A stretch of DNA of 64,000 bases. It comes from Epiperipatus broadwayi (lineage: Eukaryota > Onychophora > Udeonychophora > Euonychophora > Peripatidae). Position 1 is the stretch's first letter; each line of letters begins with the position of its first letter. The stretch spans positions 1,672,815 through 1,736,814 of the forward strand of contig JAQFVV010012573.1 of NCBI GenBank assembly GCA_028023455.1, in the 5' to 3' direction. A program made the position numbers and the translations under genes. This document shows, one piece after another, positions 36,350 to 48,179 of the stretch. Under the pieces are notes generated by a model. The model searched no databases. It was not told where the DNA came from and saw nothing but the letters and a program-made list of their open reading frames with translations.

Positions 36350-37380
36350 CTCATATTCTTGGAGGATGTCTATCAGGATGTTTGGTTTGATGGAGTCGAA
36401 TGCTGCCTCAATATCCAGTTGTACAGGGGCTTGGACATTCTTTTGGCCCTAATGTAATCTAGAAGGAGCTTCATTTGGTTGATGGCATTAATTGATGACT
36501 CCCCCTTCTTAGCATATTGATCAGTAGAAATAAAGTTGAGGATTTTGTTTTGTATTTGATCTTTGATTAGCTGCTCAATTATTTTTATTAATAAGAGGAT
36601 CATTGAAATGAGCCTTAGTTGTTTAGATCAGAGGCTCCCTCTTTCTTTTTTAAAAATGGAACAAGGGATATCAGGTATAAGTTTTTGATCTCCCCTATAA
36701 CCCTGTGTGAGGTGGTCAATCATGGCTTTGATTATGGGTGCTGAGAATCTTTCCAAATGAAGGAGGAGATTGGATGAAATTTTGGAATTCCCGTGCCCCT
36801 GGGTGAATTCTTTCTGGGAGACTCCTAATCTTAAGCCGTATCTTCTCCAAAGTTATATCATGAGAACTATCTGGGTCAAGATATATGGCCTCACTAATGT
36901 CCCCACTTTGAAGCCTTGCTTGAAAACCTTGCCAAATAGTATTTATCATCTCTAAACCTATGAGTGTACTGTTTTTTATTGTTAATAATTATGGTATACC
37001 TTTCTTATTCCTCACCCCCAGTGCCCATCAGATGTAACTACTAGACCAACACCACTGGTCTGGTAGAAATCTCTGGGCCCATTTGATGGATAAATATTCT
37101 ACCAGAGATTTCTGTCAGTCTTTATATTGACCTTTGAGGGCAAGAACTTGTCCAACAAATTTGGCATTTGAGGTGGATAATGTGATTGCTCTAATTTCAT
37201 TGTCTATTGACCCTAGATTTGTGAGCAGTCATTCGTTTCTTTTTTGTTGAATGTAATTTCATTGATTATGTATTGGAAAATGGCATTGAAGAAGAACCAA
37301 GCCTCTTCCACTGGTATTCTCAGGATGTCAATTTTATTGAAGCAGATATAGGCTTCAGAGAATAGCTTTTCTGGAGTTGT

Positions 37381-37899
37381 TTACTTCAGTATTATTCTAA
37401 TAGTTTCATCTATTCCTTCACTGATTGCCCTCCTGATGTTGACTTCCAGATCTATATTTAGAGCAAGGTGTTCCAAGGAGACAGGCCACAGGTTGCCATC
37501 AATGTTAAAGTGCAAACTTGGTGAGTAATAAATTAGGTCAATAAGTGGTCTTTTTTGTCTAGAAAGAGAAGGCATTGTTGGAGAATAGGCCATCTCCACA
37601 CATGACTCTCTGTTGAGACAGTGAACATATTTTTTATTGAATTTGTTATATGTCATGTTGAAGTCATCCATAATAATTATTTGGGATTGATTGGATGTAA
37701 TGACTGATTTTATGATGTTGATCACATTTCTAATTAAGTTTTGATCATTTTTTAAGTATTGGTAGATTAGATTGATCTGAAATTGATAATAGGTTAAATG
37801 TATGATTAAACAGCTTGAATTAAGATGTAACATTTTAAAGCTTGTAGGAGGGTCTAGTCTGGAATTGATTAGAATTGCCACTTTTCTTGCAGCAGTCAT
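37381..37899 (-). pseudogene. LINE ORF2 endonuclease domain
   Basis: 172 codons, the longest homologous open stretch in the window. IIIMDDFNMTYNKF corresponds to the GDFN motif of exonuclease-endonuclease-phosphatase proteins, with the usual Gly replaced by Asp. RPLIDLIYYSP corresponds to the IDxI/F-x-S segment. SLEHLAL stands where SDHxxL is expected, so the catalytic Asp before His is Glu. The N-terminal LQExK segment was not found upstream. Nicking activity is unlikely. Confidence 0.85.
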
Positions 37900-38969
37900 T
37901 GAGATTAAGGAATTGAAGCAGCTGCGATTTTGAAAGATTAGATGAATTTTATGATTTGAATTATTATGAAATTTTAGTTTTGGTCATGCATATAATATTG
38001 GGTTTACATTAAATTATCCAATCTTTTATTGCATGAACTCTATTGAGTGAACAAGTCCATGGATATTAATTCCAAAGAATTTTAGCTTCATTTAATTCAT
38101 GTGTCTTGATATATGCTTGAATTGACCCTGCAGCTATTTATTAGCCATTTTCTATTCCATCATTGTGATTATAATTTTTTTCCTCTATTCCATTCAAATA
38201 AATATTCTGTGTATTGATTATATTCGTCAGTTAAGTCATCTGGCTGGGATTTATATGATTTATTATAGAAATTTAGCCCTTCAATATAAGCTCATCTTCT
38301 TGTTCCTGATGATCTTGAATTTTCTTCTCTCTGTTAGTCATTGTATGACAGCTCTTGGTTTCTGGGGATGGTGAAACTGTTTTCTTTGTTTCTGTTTTTC
38401 TGTTCTTCATCACTATTTTGGCTCAGATTGAGTAAAGAGATTGTGCCATAGTTCTTCTTTGATCACTTTCTTGTCTTCTTCTTCATTTTTTCCATGGAAT
38501 CATTTTTATTTGAATCACCTGAGTTTGATGTTTTTCCACCCTCTTCATGGTCTATAGAAGGCAATGTAGAATCAATTTCTAGATCACTCTATGTCATGTA
38601 GTTATTGGGGATTTAATTAATTAATGTTTTATCTAAGCCAGGTTCACTTCACTTGAATTTATTTCAGGCATATCTCTGATTACCTGTGGATCCAGGATGG
38701 TGATTATATTATTATATATTTTACTGGTTTGATCTATTGATTTTTCATATGCTGGGCTTTATAAGTCTGTGATTGTTGTTTCACTTATCTCATTGAGTAG
38801 CCTTTCCATTTCCAAAGGTTGTAGTGCTACATTTGTAAAATTAGTATCAGGACTCATGCCATTTGCTGCTGATTTCTGTTTCCATTCTGAATCTCATCCA
38901 GTTGGATGAGTTTGATTGAGATATTTTTATTTATGTCTTCCAAGTTTATTATCCTCTTATCTTTTTTTT

Positions 38970-39416
38970 TGAACATCTATGTACTCTATTTTTTTGTGCC
39001 GCAGTTTTAACATATTCTGGCTTTGCAATCTTTAATGCGGTGAGTTCTCTAATGAGGGGAGTCCTTGCTAAGCAGTAAAAGCATTGAAGTGCTTTGAGTA
39101 GATCACCATTGGGATGTCATTGGGGTGCACCCCCTTCCTTAAGGTGATGAAGAATGTAGCTGTATTTGAGAGAAATTTGTCCATTAGTTCTATAGTCATA
39201 TTTATATTTGCAATTTGTTATTCTACCAAATTTTCCAATAATATTTTCTACGTCTGTTTGTCCAAATCCCATTAAGCAATTCTTTATTGTTCCAGCTAGG
39301 TTGATGGCTCTATTGATGTCTATAGTGCATAGTATTTTCCCTTCCAAATCTTCTTGTGTTCCTGAAGGCATTCTGTTGAGCATAGGTTTTAAACTCTGCC
39401 ATAATATATCTGTCAT
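38970..39416 (-). pseudogene. LINE ORF1 RNA-binding region and zinc knuckle
   Basis: 39117-39416 is open for 99 codons (TDILWQSLKPML...NCKYKYDYRTNGQISLKYSY..HHLKEGGAP), with the alternating pattern of an RRM-like or gag-like ORF1 domain. Just downstream, in shifted frames, are CFYC (about 39080) and RIKDCKARIC-NCG (about 39000-39045), the remains of CCHC-type knuckles. This placement before ORF2 is that of an ORF1 nucleic-acid-binding protein. Confidence 0.7.
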
Positions 39417-39937
39417 TCAGATGGGTAAGAATTTGGTTGATACCCATCCAAATGTCTTTGTTCATCACCATGTTTGTAAAACCTATCAATTGGAAATTTG
39501 TATAGATTATTTTGTTGATTAATTATGGCTAGTATTAAGGTTTTATCACTAATGTAATTAGTAAATGAGTTTAAGAGCAAATCAGGGATGGCGTTATTAA
39601 ATGTTGTACTAATGTCTTGGTATTCTTAGTAAGATCTGCTTGAAATCATTTATTTCATTTAGTATTTCAAGTTGAGGGCCTTCATCTGTGTCAATATCAA
39701 TAATGTTGAGAATGCAATTTTCATTAGAATTAAAAGATTGTCTATTTTCCTGATGAATTTCATTTTTTGTAATCATAACCTCAGCATAAGATTTCTTATT
39801 TAGAGTTGTTTTTTTTAATTGATTGACTTATTATACTTTTATTCTTGTTTGTATAATTGTTTTCTCTAATCTTAGTGTGTTCAAACAAATTTATCAAGAT
39901 TTTTTATTAGCATTTTTTCTTTATTGTGATCATTTGT

Positions 39938-40690
39938 AATGTGATGTGATGTATTGTAGCTTCTCCTTAAATGAAGCCAAGAATCTCTCAACAATTATGC
40001 CCAGAGAAATCTGTTAGCCACTTTATTTTCCATTCCCCAGTTTAAGTTTTCCCATATTCTGCTCCATACCATTTCCACAACATAATCTTTGTCAACTCTA
40101 TGGCCTTTATATATAAATCCACCTTATTGTTTCCCAAACCCACAACCAATAATTTTTTTCATGTTTATTCTTCCATAACTTCATTATATGTTATCCTTTC
40201 TGTTTTCAAGCATTTACATTCAATTAATAGATGCCTAATATTTTCTATTCCTTCCTTATATAATTTACAGACTAAATCACCCATATTTTTTTATTTACAT
40301 GTATATTCTCTTGTTTCTAAACATCCCATTTGAGCCTTAAACAATAAACCATTTTCTTTACTATTATCATATATTAACTCGCACCTAATATTCTGTTTAT
40401 TTCTATATATATATATTTAAACTCTTTTTACTCTCTGTACTAGTTCTCCATCTCTCTAACTTACTATTCTTTATTAATAAATCTATTCTTTTACTGCATT
40501 CCTTACCACTATAACACTCAACAATTCTCCTAATCACCCCATTTTTTGTACAAATATACTGATATAAATTCTTTAACTTTAGAGTTATTTCCCTCTAGCA
40601 GTTTTTCCACTTTCATTGATAGAAGTTTCCTACCTTATTATGTCCTTTCCAACCTGAATTGGGTTTAACCTAGTTTTTGAGAAGTTTTGT
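39938..40690 (-). mobile_element. 3' fragment of a third LINE, copy 1
   Basis: Minus strand. Translation with stops gives GMFRNKRIYM, MGDLVCKLYKEGIENI, HLLIECKCLK and a run ending MVWSRIWEN, a C-terminal Cys/His region after an RT. The 3' end at 39938 is a short CATCA-type repeat (ACATCACATCA on the minus strand). It is 5' truncated and lies inside the ORF1 region of the larger LINE. Confidence 0.7.
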
Positions 40691-40761
40691 GTTTGTTTGT
40701 AAGAGTTGGAAAATATATTTGTTTTATATTTTGAGTCATTAGTACAGACTTCCTGTTCCAA

Positions 40762-41001
40762 TCACTGTTCATTTTGATTACACTTATCGGTCTCTAACAT
40801 TTTAAAATAATTTTCTTTCTCTGGTTTTCTTTGATCTCTACAATAATTATCGTTTTTTGTTGAAGAATGATTAGAATAGTTATTATAGGAGGCTAAGAGT
40901 TGGGATTTAGATTGTTCTTTGTCTTTTAAAGAGGTTTTATTATGGATTTGGTAAGTTCTGAGATTTTTATTATTGGTATTATGAGATTTAATGTCAGCCA
41001 T
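40762..41001 (-). pseudogene. Probable N-terminus of LINE ORF1
   Basis: 79 codons starting MADIKSHNTNNKN, hydrophilic and rich in Asn, Lys and Ser, with no hydrophobic segment. Its position upstream of the other ORF1 pieces and on the same strand suggests it is the start of ORF1, cut off by the inserted LINE fragment at 39938-40690. There is no motif of its own, so the assignment rests on context. Confidence 0.4.
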
Positions 41002-41175
41002 TTTATCGTTTTTGATAGTGTTTTTTTCTTATTCTTGCTTGAGGCAGATTTGGAAAGTTTTTCCCCTTTTATGAATTAATAAATTCAAAATAGTTACTCA
41101 CCAAATTTCCTGGGTCCTTTTGTTTAACTCACTGTTCTTCTTCCTCACTATTTGTGCAGCTTTATAGGATCTCCA

Positions 41176-41590
41176 AATGATGTGATGTGATGTATTGTGT
41201 CTTCTCCTTAAACGAAGTCAAGAATATCTCAGCAATTATGCCCAAATAAACCTGTTAGCCACTTTATTTTTTATTCCCCCCTCTACATTTTCCCATATTC
41301 TGCTCCATCCCATTTTTACAACATAATCTTTGTCAACTCTATAACCTTTATATCTAAATCCCCTTTATTTTTTCCCAAACCCAGCATAAAAACCAATAAT
41401 TCACTTTCTATATAATCACTTTTTTCATATTTATTCTTTCATAACTTCAGTATATGTACTCTTTCTGTTTTCAAGCATTTACATTCAATTAACAAATGCC
41501 TAATATTTTCTATTCCTTCGTTACATAATTTACAAAATAAATCACCCATTTTTTTTTTTCAATTTACATGTATATTCTCTTGTAGCAACA
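41176..41590 (-). mobile_element. 3' fragment of a third LINE, copy 2
   Basis: Diverged duplicate of 39938-40330 in the same orientation, sharing GATGTGATGTATTGT at the 3' end and CTGTTAGCCACTTTATTTT. It also ends in CATCA repeats and is 5' truncated near 41590. Confidence 0.75.
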
Positions 41591-42896
41591 TTTTAATAAC
41601 AAAATTTATAGCAACATATAATTAATTTGATATCTATGGTTACTCTTTGATTGTAGTTCATTTCGATTATTACTCCAAACCCTTATTCGCTACAAAGAAT
41701 AACCCTTTGATATCCATATTAACATAAATGAAAATAATAAAATTTATTTTATATGTATGATTATATAAATCCTTCTTGCTTGCTAAATTATTATATTGAA
41801 ATTATAATTTATTTTCATTAATTTGCTAGATTAAGTTTATGTCAATCATACTGTTGATAGGGATTCCCCTGTTATACAATGTAATTATAATAAAGATAGG
41901 AAAGACCATTTATAATAGAAATAATTAGTCAAGTATACTGAAAACATTTAACTACAATATTAGTATTAACAAAAAAAAAATAGATAACTGTGTAACTGTA
42001 CAAATGTTGGGAATAAATATGTATTAGATAAAATCTTACCTTTCCCTTGATGATGATTTGATTTGCAAGAAAGCAAGTTCTCATCATAACATATATTTTA
42101 TCTTTAATTTACAATAATGATAGTAATATTTATCCCTTATTTTACATATTAACACTTATTTTCCTTCTTTGTATCCATATTAAAGAAAAGATATGAATGA
42201 AAATATTTACATAAAATATATAACTAAATAAAATTCATGACATCAACCTAAATGTAGTTTGAAAGTCCATCAGGAAACTAAAATAGTGAATGATTACAAT
42301 AATCTTCATTAATCCATTTTGGGTATAGATGGTAAAATGTGAGTGTCCTAGAACATCCATTAAATCACTTATAATGTCCCTTCTTAGACCATTTGTTTTG
42401 GAGTGTAGAATATTCGATACATTTATTAATAATACATTTGATGTTTCCAAGCATAAATGCTAAGTCAATTTCATTCCAGTTTTGAGAATTATATTCATGA
42501 CTGATGCCTTTCTTACCCCAATGTGATCTTACAATTACCAATGCATGATTGTCTGTATCATTATTTATATATTTTGACTAGAATGTCTTGAATGAATTAA
42601 GAACAATATTTTCTTTTACTATTAGATTTCCTTAATTATAGATAATTCAATCTATGATTTAAAATTAGAAACCCTTTGGAAATTTGAATAATTCGAATTT
42701 AATTTTGTAGATTTCAATTTTGAATTCCTCAATTGTCTAGTTTTGAATCTATCTGCATTTCATTCCTTAACTGAATATCCATATAGTTCTATCTATTACT
42801 ATTTCACTTTAATAGCGACTGGTATTTCTATTCGAACTGCAATGCATGTTGTTTAGCCAATGAGAAAATTTTATCTCTATTCGAAGAAGAAGCTCG
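41591..42896. other. AT-rich DNA, no gene recognised
   Basis: A 71-codon minus-strand frame (42235-42450) has an unbiased composition but no recognised motif. CpGs are scarce until about 42.8 kb. Confidence 0.4.
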
Positions 42897-43094
42897 TTGG
42901 TTTTTATATTTTCATATTATTAAAATGAGGATGTTCTATTGAATGTAATTTTTGATGACTTTGAATACCAATTTTATGATTTTAATTTAGGTCCATTGGT
43001 TTTTATATTTTCATATTATTAAAATGAGGATGTTCTATTGAAAGTAATTTTTGATGACTTTGAATACCAATTTTATGATTTTAATTTAGGTCCA
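42897..43094 (+). repeat. 99-bp tandem duplication
   Basis: 42897-42995 and 42996-43094 are almost identical (TTGGTTTTTATATTTTCATA start; GAATGTAA versus GAAAGTAA is the visible difference). It is a recent local duplication. Confidence 0.95.
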
Positions 43095-45639
43095 TTGTTT
43101 ATATCATTATTAGTGACTATTATATATAGTGTAATGGGCACAGACGACATTACATTGTTTTTTTATTATTAAACATGAAAAAAATAAAAGTTCGCAAATA
43201 AAAATTTCTTTTTTAAGAATTAAAAATTGAAAATTAAAAAATCATCTTAAACTCTTATATATATAAAATCGCACAGATAAAAAAAAATTATTAAAATAAA
43301 ACTTTATTAAAAATAGAAAAACTAAATCTTTCAACAAAAAGATTTAGGGATAAAAATATTTTTAAGTTTGGAAAACACATTAATTAATCAGAAATGGAAA
43401 TGATTATTTTAATTAGTCAAAATAAACTAGCCTTTGGCATTTAAATGTATAAGCAATGGTCAGATAGGAAAACAATAGAAACTAATAGCAAATGAGAAAA
43501 ATCCATCAGAAAATCGGACTTCAATGGAAGGATCATCATCAACAATGACGTAATGTCCATTGGATCCTAAAGGTAATATAAAAGGAAAAGTTTGGAAATT
43601 ATTAGGGTTATTATTAAAAGTGGTGATATGTGTTAGTGCGGAGTTGAAGGAGAAGGGATTGAAAAGATGCACTCTTCAATCCCTTCAGTTGTTATAAAAA
43701 AAAAAAGAAATGAAACATCGCTTTTCTTATACTGAGGACAACAGGATCATCGGGGGATTTAATGTGGATTCCAAATGGCATGCAATGGATAAAGAGGAAC
43801 ATTTTAAAAATTGTAAGAACTTTAAAAACATTTTGAAACACTAAGAACTTTAAAATATAAACTTTCTCAGTCTTTAATTTATAAGAAATAGAATCCTATC
43901 TGACCAACGTTATTTATTAATTAGTTATAATTTTATTTAATGTATTTCTTTTGTAAAATCATTTCCATTTTTTTTTTTATTCTTTAAGTTTATTTATGAT
44001 TTTTGTTGTGCGATAAATTAAATTATATAAATGTTAAACTTAAGTCGGGCGTGAATGGCTATATAGATTTGTAAAGTTATATTAGGGGAGGGTAATCTTA
44101 GGTTATTTGTTTCGTAGTTAAATTGGGTCAATGGATTGGATATATTGGTGTAATTAGTAGATGTAGTATGAGATCCGCTATGGGCAGGATTGCATATATA
44201 TGTCACACACCTTCTGTTTGCCTATGGATGGGTTTGTAAGTTGGCAAAGGACTGCAGTCCATTCCTATGGAGTTTTTTGTTTATTGTTCTACTCACCAAC
44301 ATATGTAGCATTCCTGTTGGTAGAAAAACAATGTCTTCTCTAACTCTACTTACTGTTCAGATGTAGATTCCTGACAGTATAGTATTTTGTGTTGTCGTAT
44401 TTTCATGCTACATTGAATACATAAATGTATCAGATGGATTGGAGCCGGTTTGACTGCGAACTTTTGGCCTAAGGTTAAATAAGGATAGAATATTTTCTTT
44501 CAAATGCAAATCTATGTAGTCTATTCATACTCAACACTCTAAATAAAAATGCATTAAATTTAAGTTGGGTATGGAAGTTGCATGGATTCGTTATCAGTTA
44601 ATTATGTATTTGGTTTTCATATTTGATCAAAATATATAGACATTCGGTAAATAATGATACCTTACAGTGAGTATCTAAAATGTATTTATTTATTCAGATG
44701 TCTTTTAAGTTATTGGTGTCACTGCGATATCTTATGATGAATACCAGTGGGTTTCTTGTATTCCCTATGCAATTGACGGTATCAATGATTTTGTATTTTG
44801 ATCGTTTATGTTTATTTTGAAATGTTTTTGACCGTGTAATCTATGTAACCGATCTATACTCAACATTTTAAAAACACATTTTATAAATCCGTCTGTGCGA
44901 ACTTATAATATTTAAAATGTAAATTTATAAAAATTAAAATGTAAATTAAAATCAAAGTTAAAAATGTAAATTAAATTTTAAAATGTAAACATGCTAAAAT
45001 AATAATGTTAAATTTTATATATATGTGCGTAAATAAATGTTTGTATGTTAATTACTGGCAGTGGCTTATTTTATTCTTTTTTTAAAATATTCTTAGATAA
45101 GAATTTATTGTAAATATAAATCTCTGCTGTTCCATTGAGCTAGTGACAATGGACTACTGACCGAATATAAAATTATATAAAAAAAAAATATTTTTTTTTG
45201 ACTTACGTATCTGCCTACTTTATAAATTTTTCTAGGTTCAAATGCCTAGATGGCGCATTGTAGTGCAGATGATGTTAAGCTCTCTTTCTCCGTATCATTA
45301 TAATAGATAATATTTCTTTCTTGTGTTAGCTCTATCTGATCATATTTCCTTAATATTACTATAGTGTATTGAATTTACCTCACAATTAATGAAAATTTTT
45401 TAATAAAGGTTGGTTTTCATGTATGTGTTTTATAGTTTAATTCAAATACATATCTATCATGTGATTAAATTAGGGGTTTAAATGCATATAACAAATAATG
45501 GTTTTTCAATTATAGTGCTTCATTTTTATTAATGTGGTGTTTAGTAGATAATGTCAATATACTGGGTTTTGGATTCGAATTAGTAAAAGGTGTATAAATG
45601 ATATTGGAGGGGTGTAAGGGCCACATTATATATATATAT
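43095..45639. other. CpG-richer DNA, no certain gene
   Basis: Minus-strand frame 43460-43672 (70 codons; includes PLGSNGHYVIVDDDPSIEV) is less AT-biased than most frames here but has no recognised domain and no visible splice partners. A tRNA-like fragment (TGAGCTAGTGACAATGG and GGTTCAAATGCC) lies at about 45138-45250 but does not fold as a tRNA. Confidence 0.4.
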
Positions 45640-45654
45640 CCATTAGAAACCAGT

Positions 45655-46333
45655 CAACATTTAGACAATTCATATGTAGATAACAATCAACAATTTCAAA
45701 CTGTTGTCAAGACAACCCCCTTTTAGAAATAGAGGTGGAATCCCCACCTATAGTAGTTGTCCCATATAATTATATAGACACTAAAGTTTGAAACTTGACC
45801 ACAGAGATTGAAATTATTGATAGAAAAAAGTTTAAATAAACCTCCTTAAACAGGTAAATATAACATATTCTGAATGCAGAATAATTATAACATTACAAAT
45901 TATAATTATAATTTTCAAATTGCACTCAAAGTATTACTTAAATAATAAGTGTAATAATTCCCAAGGCTGAATAGATTTATAAGTATTAGAAGGCAGTCAA
46001 TAACTTTGACAATCCCAATATAGATAACAATCAACAATTTCAAAAAGGTGTTTTGACAACAGTTTCAAATTGTTGTTTCTTATCTTTATAGGGCTTGTAT
46101 AAGTGTTGATTGATTTCTAATGTTTACTTATAAAGCTATTTAGCCTCGAGCATTATTACACTTATTATTTAAGTAGTACTTTGGGTGTAATTTGTAATGT
46201 TATAATTGACTATTTATTAATCTGCATTCAGAATAGATTATATTTACCTATTTTAAGGAGATTTATTTAAACTTCTTTCTATCAATAATTTCAATCTCTG
46301 TGGTCAAGTTGAAATCTTTAGGGTTGCCTTGAC
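45655..46333. repeat. Inverted/direct repeat region next to PLE fragment 1
   Basis: About 45780-45990 is repeated inverted at 46130-46320 (ACCACAGAGATTGAAATTAT versus ATAATTTCAATCTCTGTGGT). AGATAACAATCAACAATTTC is also repeated directly at 45679 and 46022. Mixed direct and inverted terminal repeats are typical of Penelope-like elements, and a PLE coding fragment follows at once. Confidence 0.7.
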
Positions 46334-46339
46334 AACAGT

Positions 46340-46615
46340 TTGAATCAAGGTGCAGTATTGAAAAAAAGATTTAAGGAGCATGAATTGTTATATAAGTGTG
46401 GGAAAAGTAAAAATAATAATGATTTAATAACTGCTTCAGTTATTTTGGACCATGGAAGGACATGTAAATATAAATTTAAGTTTGATATTGAAAGTGTGAA
46501 GATTCTTCATGAAGTGAGAAACCATAATAAAAGAAACATTAAGGAGGCAATTTTAATAAATAGGAATAAAATAAATTTAATTATTAACATTAAATTCAGG
46601 AATCATATGATTTGA
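46340..46615 (+). pseudogene. Penelope-like element, C-terminal GIY-YIG fragment 1
   Basis: 91 codons. KKRFKEHELLYKCGKS matches the R-x-xEH segment of the PLE GIY-YIG endonuclease, VILDHGRTCKYKFKF the following His-containing segment, and VKILHEVRNHNKRNIKEAI the conserved ILxxExNxxxRxIKEAI helix, with NRNKINLI after it. PLEs carry this nuclease after their telomerase-like RT. The RT itself and the GIY and YIG strands are not present upstream. It is 5' truncated against the inverted repeats. Confidence 0.85.
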
Positions 46616-46784
46616 GTTGATGATGCTTGCTTCCATTTTGTTATTTGAATTTAACAGCAGTTGAAGCAGGTGAAGGGATTAACTGAAAGTACTTCTGTTG
46701 ATGGAAAGACTGTTTATAATAGTTTATTACTATTATAGTTATTATTTTTATTGTTATTACATTAGTTTTTAATTAATGGACATT

Positions 46785-47290
46785 TTATATGTATGTCAAT
46801 TAAATATTTTCAGGGTTGTTGTTATAATAAAAAATAGACATAAGAAAATTATATGTATGCAAACATAGATAAGTTTAGCTTTTGATGTTGCCAGGAAACT
46901 ATCACTTACTACTAATTGATATTTTTTCTGATACAAAACAACTTTTCTTCATTAATTTACAGTAGTTCTTTTATTGTAGTTTATTGAAAAAAAAAGATAT
47001 TCTAATATACTGGAATACTTTCATCATTTATCATTTAATGTTGAATGTCTAGAAAATTTTAAACTTTATTTAAACTTTTCCAAATATAAACAACTGTTAA
47101 TAATAAAACACAAGACAACACTGATTAGTTTCAAGTGATATTATTCTCCATTCTTTTTCATCTGTTACTGGCTTGAACAGTGGCAGTGTTAACATAGAAG
47201 TCAAACTTACAATCTAAATTTTTGAGTATTGACTTTTAAGGAAATGCTGTAAGCAACTGAGTTATTCTGTCAAAAGGCAATAGTTTATAT
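46785..47290 (-). repeat. Left arm of the inverted repeat flanking PLE fragment 2
   Basis: About 46985-47290 is matched inverted by 47700-48005 (for example ATGTTGAATGTCTAGA versus TCTAGACATTCAACAT, and TTTCAAGTGATATTATTCTC versus its counterpart at 47838-47855). Its outer part, 46785-46985, is also repeated directly at about 48180-48360 (TATAATAAAAAATAGACATAAG in both). On the minus strand it carries a decayed tRNA-like unit and a decayed hammerhead-like motif. Confidence 0.7.
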
Positions 47291-47316
47291 AAATTCCATA
47301 TATTTATCTATGTGGA

Positions 47317-47650
47317 TCAGTTCAAATCCTCCTGATTTCTCCACTTTTCTTTTTCTAAATACTTTTTTCTAAGAGCAAGGTTAATTAGAGGCCTCCCAAT
47401 ATTACATAGTGCCACACTATGTTGTCTTATAAGATTATTTGCCATTGTTATATAAATAGCTTCTTTGAATTTTTTTCTTTTCACTTTTTCCTCTCTATCT
47501 ATATTTCTGCACGTTTTCAATCAAACATATATTCATTAGTACACATGGTCTGCTATTGCAGATACATGTGTTTCTTCTTTTCTAATAATTTGTGTTCTTT
47601 CAATCACTTTTTCTTAAAAAATTATATTTAAAAAGAAAAATGGAGGAATT
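47317..47650 (-). pseudogene. Penelope-like element, C-terminal GIY-YIG fragment 2
   Basis: On the minus strand, with frame breaks: a WLKEHKLLEKKK-like segment, then EEKVKRKKFKEAIYI and MANNLIRQHSVALCNIGRPL. The last parts match the RxxKEAIxIxxxxNLINxxxGxxLxxxW end of PLE GIY-YIG domains. The open part is 47317-47520. It sits in the middle of a large inverted repeat and is not intact. Confidence 0.65.
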
Positions 47651-47699
47651 TGTCTGACTTGAAATGATCCTCATAGATAAGAATATGAAATTTTTACTA

Positions 47700-48010
47700 A
47701 CTGCTGCCTTTGACAGAATAGCTCAGTTGAAAAGTGTGTTGTCCTAAAATTTTATATTCAACAATTTAAACATGTATGTTTGATTCCTATGCTAACATTG
47801 TCACTGGTCAAGGCCTGAAACACCTGAAGAAGAGTTGAAAATAATACTACTTGAAATATTGTGTAGTATACTGACATGTGCTGTCTGGTGTTTTTTACTA
47901 ACAGTTGTTCGTATTTAGAAATGTTTATAAAAAAAGGTTAAAATTATCTAGACATTCAACATTTAATGACAGGTAATGGAAATAGTTCAATATATCACAC
48001 CTAAAATACT
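47700..48010 (+). repeat. Right arm of the inverted repeat, with tRNA-like head and hammerhead-like tail
   Basis: The arm begins with a tRNA-like unit, A box ATAGCTCAGTTGAAAAG (about 47718-47734) and B box TGTTTGATTCCT (about 47778-47789). It continues into CTGAAGA (47824-47830)...GAAA (47837-47840) and a hairpin ATACTAC/GTAGTAT. Comparison with the left arm suggests the ancestral order CTGAAGA, stem GAGTG/CACTT, GAAA, CTAATC, i.e. a decayed hammerhead. This may be a PLE terminal repeat or a SINE whose tail derives from one. Confidence 0.5.
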
Positions 48011-48179
48011 ATCATCACAAATCTTCATGCAAACAAAAAGTTGGTCCTCTTTAATTCAATCCAAGTTGTTAAATGGATTTCTCAAAAAGCTACTCTTTAT
48101 AGGTGTGAGAATGTGAAATAGTAACATCCTTTTTGATATTATGCAAATAATATTTAAATTTTTTCAGAGAATTGTATAT

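Larger units (their letters stand above)
34686..41175 (-). mobile_element. LINE retrotransposon with ORF1 and ORF2, decayed and interrupted
   Basis: Minus strand, running from a 5' region near 41175 to a T-rich 3' end at 34686-34695. ORF1 pieces lie at 40762-41001 and about 38400-39930, with a basic N-terminus, an RNA-binding-like region and a CCHC-like knuckle. ORF2 runs about 38000 to 34881, with endonuclease, RT (YMDD) and a C-terminal zinc finger. A fragment of a different LINE (39938-40690) appears to sit inside ORF1. The element type (ORF1 with zinc knuckle, apurinic-like endonuclease, YMDD) is clear; the clade (L1/Tx1 or Jockey/CR1-like) is not. Stops and frameshifts throughout rule out activity. 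Confidence 0.75.

Noticed and set aside
42235-42450. 71-codon minus-strand frame near the LINE cluster
   Set aside because: It was considered as LINE endonuclease, but no catalytic motif could be found.
43460-43672. 70-codon minus-strand frame with PLGSNGHYVIVDDDPSIEV
   Set aside because: Composition is more protein-like than its neighbours, but no domain was recognised, upstream sequence is full of stops and no splice partner was seen.
45138-45250. tRNA-like gene fragment with GGTTCAAATGCC
   Set aside because: It does not form an acceptor stem or anticodon arm, and no flanking duplication was found.
45655-46333. Hammerhead motif in the repeats next to PLE fragment 1
   Set aside because: CTGAATAGA and CTGTGG-like strings occur, but no CUGANGA plus GAAA with a pairing stem I could be found on either strand.
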